Shown here in pieces: positions 42,988-47,243 of a stretch of 47,243 nucleotides of DNA. Below the pieces are notes generated by a model, which was not told where the DNA came from, did no database searches, and saw nothing but the letters and a program-made list of their open reading frames with translations. This DNA comes from Puniceicoccales bacterium (GTDB lineage Bacteria; Verrucomicrobiota; Verrucomicrobiia; Opitutales; UBA9783): assembly GCA_031278975.1 (NCBI GenBank), contig JAITJL010000013.1, forward strand, positions 1-47,243, in the 5' to 3' direction. Position 1 is the first letter of the stretch. Each line of letters starts with the position of its first letter. The position numbers were made by a program, and so were the translations under genes.

Positions 42988-44466
42988 ATGCTATCTTTTT
43001 ATACTACAACAATGAGCGCATCTTACATTTTTTCCGTTTTACCCATATTGTTTGTATTTTTAAAAAATGAGCAGGCCCTGTCGGTAACCGTTTTATTTAT
43101 ACCTACATTGGTAGTGGCGCTGGTTAATTTTTCCCTACTGTTCGTCGCTCGAAAACTCAAAAAGTTAAGCATAAATGACGGTGATATCGTTTTATTTTGG
43201 TGCATATTTTGGTTTACGATTCCACTACATCATTATCTTACCAAATTTTACCCAAACGTAGTTACCTTTAATTTCTTTTACGGGGTTAGCATAACAATTT
43301 TCATCCTTGGCGCTCATAAGATTATACACCGCATAAGGAAAAATTTTGGTGGGAAATTGTTACGCATCTTTGGCTATTTTTTATTAGCCGCTACGATGGG
43401 ACAAATATTGTACTTGGAATTTCGAAAGACCAAACCCTGTACTTTTGCAAAAGTGGCAATGGCAGAACAAAAGCATCCCAACGTTTACCATATTCTACTG
43501 GATGCTTACGCTAACTGCAATACAATGGATAGATTGCATTACGACAATAGGTCATTTTATAAGCAGTTAAACAACAACGGTTTTATCGTTTATCCAAGTT
43601 CTTGGTCCAATTACCCTTTTACACAACCTTCCGTGGCCAGCATGCTCAACATGAATTATCTATCGGAAGATGTTCGCAGCAATGCGAGTAAATGCAATTA
43701 CATGATATCGCATAACACAGTATTTAATACATTTAAGAAAAATGGATACAACATATATCTTTGGCAGGCAACTTTACCTTTTAAGTACCATAACAATGCT
43801 TGCATAGAGGCAGATAAACAGTTTGACGGTGCTAAATTTTGTTTTGCCTGCTTTAGCAACACACCTATATACGACGTCGTAAAAAAACTTTTGCTAAAAA
43901 AATGTTACCACATGCATGCTCAACAGATTGATGATACCTTTGCTGCTCTTGTGCGCGCAAAAGATAAATACGGAGCTTTTAATAACGTTTTTTACGCACA
44001 CATCCTTTGTCCACACGCACCCATGCTCTGGGACTCAAAAGGTGCTTTATTTGCTAATCCAGATAGATTCGATGGCTTTTTAATCAATCGGTGCAGAACC
44101 GTTGCCCATGAATACGTATGGCAAATTAAAGTACTCAATCAAAAAGTACTTCATTGTATAGAACAAATCGTTAAACAGTATGAAAAAGAAGATTGCCCCA
44201 TTATTATTTTGCATGGAGATCACGGGGCTTTTATCGGAGAAGAGTGCAGCAATTTATTCGCATTGCATATTCCCGTTGCCTGGTGGAAGGATGCTGAATT
44301 TTTACCATTTATTAACTTGTATCGTTTTGTTTTTAATCATTTATTGGGGAGTCAATATCAATATCTACAGTCACATCACTATTTCCCGATAAAAAGTATA
44401 AAATTTTCAGACACGCAGATACCTGCGCTCTATGAAAAATACACAACCCATAAAAAGACATCATAG
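42988..44466 (+). CDS. Membrane sulfatase/alkaline-phosphatase-superfamily protein
   Basis: A protein of about 492 residues. Residues 1-155 contain four or five membrane helices (YIFSVLPILFVFL; FIPTLVVALVNFSLLFVA; FNFFYGVSITIFILGA; IFGYFLLAATMGQILYLEF). The periplasmic part starts NVYHILLDAYANCNT (metal-binding Asp), has YPFTQPSVASMLNM with the candidate Ser/Thr nucleophile, and ends its core with IIILHGDHGAF (metal-binding Asp-His). The family includes phosphoethanolamine and glycerophosphate transferases and surface-glycan sulfatase-like enzymes. Its position behind sugar-transferase genes favours modification of a surface polysaccharide. An in-frame TTG at 42958 would add ten residues. Confidence 0.8.
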   Translation: MLSFYTTTMSASYIFSVLPILFVFLKNEQALSVTVLFIPTLVVALVNFSLLFVARKLKKLSINDGDIVLFWCIFWFTIPLHHYLTKFYPNVVTFNFFYGVSITIFILGAHKIIHRIRKNFGGKLLRIFGYFLLAATMGQILYLEFRKTKPCTFAKVAMAEQKHPNVYHILLDAYANCNTMDRLHYDNRSFYKQLNNNGFIVYPSSWSNYPFTQPSVASMLNMNYLSEDVRSNASKCNYMISHNTVFNTFKKNGYNIYLWQATLPFKYHNNACIEADKQFDGAKFCFACFSNTPIYDVVKKLLLKKCYHMHAQQIDDTFAALVRAKDKYGAFNNVFYAHILCPHAPMLWDSKGALFANPDRFDGFLINRCRTVAHEYVWQIKVLNQKVLHCIEQIVKQYEKEDCPIIILHGDHGAFIGEECSNLFALHIPVAWWKDAEFLPFINLYRFVFNHLLGSQYQYLQSHHYFPIKSIKFSDTQIPALYEKYTTHKKTS

Positions 44467-44474
44467 AAAGAAAT

Positions 44475-45266
44475 ATGAATAAATTATTAGCAACTATCGC
44501 GTTAACGGCACTGCCTATTTATGCCAGTGCATTCACTTACCATGCTCCCATGAGTCCACATGGGCACTTCCCTAGTTATCATGCCAGTTATCATGTCCCA
44601 GTACCACCCATCAGTTATCATGCTCCAATGAGTTACCATGGACATTTTCCGAGTTACCACGCTCCGGTACCCGGTTATCATGCGAGTTACCATGCTCCGA
44701 TGAGTCCACATGGATGCTTCCCTAGTTATCACGCTCCGGTCCAGGCGGGCCCCTTTGTTTTTGGCCATGGTTTCGGCGGTGGTTGTCCTCTAGCAGGACC
44801 CAATCCTGCTGCCTATCCGCAGGTAGGAGTTACCCCTGATGGTATTCCTGTCCACCAAGATGGTATAGATTACAGAACTGCAGATCGTAGAGTAGTTGTA
44901 AATATTGGAGGTCAACTTTTATATTATGATCATGGAAGAATTCACGATGGGCAAGGGGGTGTTTATGATGCACATGGAACACCATTACAACCCGTGGGCC
45001 AACTCGCCGATAGTCGTCCTGTTTATCCTCAAATGTTGGATATAAGGTATACTGATCCAAATCGTCGTTTCTTTACTTTAAGAGGCAATCAAATTGAAAC
45101 GGTCATTCAACTTAACAACGGTCACTTCGCTTACGCTAATTTCAATTACCGTGAAGCTTGGATCAACAGTTCTCACACCACATATCGTGAATTTTTCTTC
45201 GATGGTCAGAATTGGTTTGACTTGAATGGCAATACAAAACTCCATTCTATGGAATGGAAAATTTGA
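44475..45266 (+). CDS. Secreted His/Tyr/Pro-rich repeat protein
   Basis: A 263-residue exported protein. The signal peptide is MNKLLATIALTALPIYASA. The mature N-terminal third consists of repeats built on YHAPMSPHGHFPSYHA plus shorter YHAPVP and SYHASYH units, followed by a Gly/Pro-rich linker (FGHGFGGGCPLAGPNPAAYP). The C-terminal half is a strand-rich domain (VVNIGGQLLYYDHGRIHDG; RFFTLRGNQIETVIQLNNGH). The many His could bind metal; the Tyr/Pro content suggests a surface or matrix protein. No family is recognised. It starts 8 bases after the sulfatase-like gene and ends at a strong terminator. Confidence 0.75.
   Translation: MNKLLATIALTALPIYASAFTYHAPMSPHGHFPSYHASYHVPVPPISYHAPMSYHGHFPSYHAPVPGYHASYHAPMSPHGCFPSYHAPVQAGPFVFGHGFGGGCPLAGPNPAAYPQVGVTPDGIPVHQDGIDYRTADRRVVVNIGGQLLYYDHGRIHDGQGGVYDAHGTPLQPVGQLADSRPVYPQMLDIRYTDPNRRFFTLRGNQIETVIQLNNGHFAYANFNYREAWINSSHTTYREFFFDGQNWFDLNGNTKLHSMEWKI
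44538..44735 (+). repeat. Three 48-base in-frame repeats in the secreted protein gene
   Basis: Copies at 44538-44585, 44616-44663 and 44688-44735, each coding YHAPMSxHGxFPSYHA, spaced 78 and 72 bases apart with shorter related units between. Copies differ mainly at third positions, so the repeats are held at protein level. Confidence 0.9.
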
Positions 45267-45316
45267 ACCCCTTTTGATCGTACGATTTTTGGGAATACTC
45301 CTAAAATGTCTATTCT

Positions 45317-45352
45317 AAAAAATGCTACCCGTTTGGTAGCATTTTTATTTTT
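45317..45352 (+). terminator. Rho-independent terminator after the repeat-protein gene
   Basis: Stem AATGCTACC / GGTAGCATT (9 bp) with a 5-base loop, A-rich on the left and TTTTATTTTT on the right; a bidirectional-looking terminator about 50 bases past the stop. Confidence 0.92.
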
Positions 45353-45643
45353 AATGAGCTAATTGTTAGCAATGAGCCATCATGTAATGTTTTCAATCAA
45401 CTATGCTGATACACCTAATATTTCAAATTCTCGGATACAAAAATCTTCGTTAACTTAATTTATCAGCAATTAGTATCACGTAAAAAGCAGCCTATCAATG
45501 CATTTTCAAATGAGCTTATAACGGAAAATACCAGTTCTGATAATCAACAAAATATCTATACAGACAGAATTGAATAAAGTCATCTCTTTATACATCTCAA
45601 ACGTCGACGTTTTTAGATATTTTGCTTTTTGCCTACTCTCATA
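45353..45643. other. Intergenic region, nothing recognised
   Basis: About 290 AT-rich bases between the terminator and the minus-strand methyltransferase. No gene, tRNA or repeat was seen. Confidence 0.35.
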
Positions 45644-46156
45644 TTACCTTTTTCTACAAGCTGCAAACGTACGTCCTTTGTCACCCTGCGTCCCCCGAGT
45701 GAAAACATACGACGTATCGATGACAAAATAGTTTTGTAAACACTCGAGAACACATTTCAATTGCTCTTTGGATTCATAACTTGGCAAATGCGATTCAAAT
45801 AAGAGATATCCTTTATCGGAAACGTATCTATGGCATTTTTGAAAGTAATCATCAATCGACTGCTTTGTGTTATGATCATACGTAGAGTGGTTAGCAAAAG
45901 ACAAAACAACGTCGTATGTTTGTTCATGGTTAAATTCCTCAAAAGTACCTACCCAAAATTTAGCATTATCACATTTAAGGAAACTTTTTACACAATTGGC
46001 AACTTGAATCAGGTAAGGATTGATGTCGAACCCTTCAATTGTCCTACACAAAGGCGCAATCTTGATCGCAAACGGTAAGGCTAAAGCGCAAAAATAATTG
46101 CTTTTGATCAAATTTACTGTTCCAATACTTACATATGGAACAAAAGAAGGGGTCAT
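45644..46156 (-). pseudogene. N-terminally truncated SAM-dependent methyltransferase
   Basis: About 170 residues forming the C-terminal part of a class I methyltransferase. Recognisable are EGFDINPYLIQVA (motif II acidic residue), FEEFNHEQTYDVVLSFANHSTYDH (motif IV region) and GYLLFESHLPSYESKEQ. Normally a DxGCxxG SAM-binding loop and another 100 or more residues come before; here that place reads YVSIGTVNLIKSNYF, without the acidic and glycine pattern, and the frame begins inside the divergent gene at 46135. So the 5' part seems lost. Start choices: ATG 46156 or TTG 46168. Function is probably lost, but this cannot be proven by eye. Confidence 0.6.
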
Positions 46157-47243
46157 TTCGTGATCCAAGTGGCTTTGTATTTATAGAGAACAAGAAAATC
46201 TTTCGACAAATTAATCCTTGTTATTTTGCAACATATGATCAATTAAAACAAGCAGATGTCTATAAGGAACTCATCCAGAATGGTTTGTTAATTGGTCACG
46301 AAGAAGTAAAACATAATGACGAAAAAATCATTTTGCAGGCAGAAAAAGTTCCATTCGTCTCTTATCCATATGAATGGTCTTTTGATCAACTTAAAGACGC
46401 AGCCTTACTAACGCTTAAACTCCAAATTCAATTGCTGCAAAAAAATTTCTCCCTTAAAGATGCTAGCGCTTATAATATACAATTTATAGGCTATAACCCA
46501 ATATTTATAGACACACTTTCATTTGAACCGTACACACAAGAGCCTTGGGTAGCCTTCGGGCAATTTTGCAGACATTTTCTCTATCCGTTGATGTTAATGA
46601 GTAGAATTGATTTGCGCCTTAATAATCTTTTGAGATTATGGATTGATGGAATTCCTGCCGATATTATAGACGACTTTCTTCCAAAAACGACAAAATACTT
46701 GTCTTTAAATTATTGGCTGTATGTTAAATTAGTAAACTCAACTCAAAATAAATGCCAAACAAAAAAACAAAAAGTTAAATGCACTCTAAGTAAGCAACAA
46801 CTTTTACGCATACTGGATGGTCTAGCGTCAGCCGTGAATTCAATGAAGCCTAAACGTAAGAATACCGAATGGGAAAATTATTACACGTTTACTAACTACA
46901 CAAATTCTTCCTTTCTGAAAAAGGAAAATTTGATTCAGGACTTTATTCAAGAAGTACAGCCTAAGACAGTTTGGGATCTAGGTGCTAATGACGGGCAGTT
47001 TAGTCGTTTGGCGAGCCAACGTGGAATTATAACCATAGCTTTTGATATTGATCCCATGGCCGTTGAAAAAAATTATCTGCGTGCACGTACTGCAAAAGAT
47101 GTGAATCTTTTACCACTTTTAATTGATTTAACAAATCCAAGTAGCGGTATAGGTTGGGGCAACTGTGAAAGAGAGTCACTACAAGACCGTGGTCCGGCAG
47201 ATTTAGGATTAATATTAGCCCTAATTCATCACTTAGCTATTGG
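46135..47243 (+). CDS. SAM-dependent methyltransferase, NoeA-like (cut by window end)
   Basis: An open frame from ATG 46135 runs to the right edge (369 codons seen). The N-terminal domain FRDPSGFVFIENKKIFRQIN and NGLLIGHEEV matches a family of large methyltransferases annotated as nodulation protein NoeA-like. A second domain holds the SAM site VWDLGANDGQFSRLASQ (near residue 280) and TIAFDIDPMAVEKNY, then ILALIHHLAIG at the edge. The substrate is unknown; relatives often sit in glycan loci, which fits the genes at 40.9-44.5 kb. Its 5' end overlaps the truncated minus-strand methyltransferase. Confidence 0.85.
   Translation, partial: MEQKKGSFRDPSGFVFIENKKIFRQINPCYFATYDQLKQADVYKELIQNGLLIGHEEVKHNDEKIILQAEKVPFVSYPYEWSFDQLKDAALLTLKLQIQLLQKNFSLKDASAYNIQFIGYNPIFIDTLSFEPYTQEPWVAFGQFCRHFLYPLMLMSRIDLRLNNLLRLWIDGIPADIIDDFLPKTTKYLSLNYWLYVKLVNSTQNKCQTKKQKVKCTLSKQQLLRILDGLASAVNSMKPKRKNTEWENYYTFTNYTNSSFLKKENLIQDFIQEVQPKTVWDLGANDGQFSRLASQRGIITIAFDIDPMAVEKNYLRARTAKDVNLLPLLIDLTNPSSGIGWGNCERESLQDRGPADLGLILALIHHLAI

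Noticed and set aside
44538..44735. CRISPR-like regular repeats
   Set aside because: Repeats are in frame, differ at third positions, are separated by coding units and code for a secreted protein.

Overview
The window is about 47 kb of AT-rich bacterial DNA, roughly 40% GC by eye. The suggested source is a Gram-negative, anaerobic bacterium closely tied to a eukaryotic host. Gram-negative: an LptE-type lipoprotein, an outer-membrane beta-barrel and type II secretion parts. Anaerobic: the ribonucleotide reductase here is the oxygen-sensitive class III enzyme (nrdD/nrdG). Host-associated: a type III secretion chaperone sits next to a very large putative effector, and other genes encode eukaryote-directed proteases and possible host lipidation signals. 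The mix fits the Planctomycetes-Verrucomicrobia-Chlamydiae group, perhaps an intracellular Verrucomicrobiota symbiont. That placement is an inference from gene content; no rRNA gene is present to test it.

Bases 1-15.9 kb are mostly housekeeping. They hold a cut-off gene end, a metallo-beta-lactamase-fold hydrolase coupled to a pseudopilin, a sufD-sufT pair without sufB/sufC, glyA, an SDR epimerase, ptsI, a small porin-like barrel with promoter and terminator, mutL without the usual endonuclease motif, a dicarboxylate/amino-acid symporter, a XerC/D recombinase, the overlapping pair lptE-rpe, and a STAS anti-sigma antagonist.

Bases 16.5-20.5 kb form a tight three-gene unit: an unknown 160-aa protein, a CesT-like secretion chaperone and a 988-aa effector candidate with a papain-like Gln/Cys box. 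A short GC-rich foreign-looking relic follows, then an adenylate-kinase-family gene and nrdG/nrdD. NrdD carries a fused redoxin domain with a CxxC. A tRNA-Glu lies at 24.9 kb.

Bases 25-36 kb are the most unusual part. Two related effector-like genes carry an HELSH zinc-protease motif. One is intact and continues into an OTU-type cysteine protease domain; its N-terminus fits a myristoylation signal. The other is split by an in-frame amber codon, has an OTU-like tail without the catalytic Cys box, and ends in CCVA. The neighbouring small exported protein ends in K-rich CLLL, a Rac1-like CaaX box. A further exported protein has a possible deaminase-type DxE...CPFC signature and runs into a broken OTU fragment; nearby lies a shortened copy of the hit gene. 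Interleaved are the hit-pgpH-gspF operon and gspE.

Bases 37-47 kb contain an unrecognised 587-aa protein, a conserved lipoprotein, an initiator-like tRNA-Met, a surface-glycan segment (DegT aminotransferase, sugar transferase, membrane sulfatase-like enzyme), a secreted His/Tyr/Pro-repeat protein, and two head-to-head methyltransferase genes, one apparently truncated and one cut by the window end.

Plausible overall picture: the type III and Sec/type II routes deliver proteins to host membranes, while effector genes in the 25-36 kb block are being duplicated, recombined and lost.
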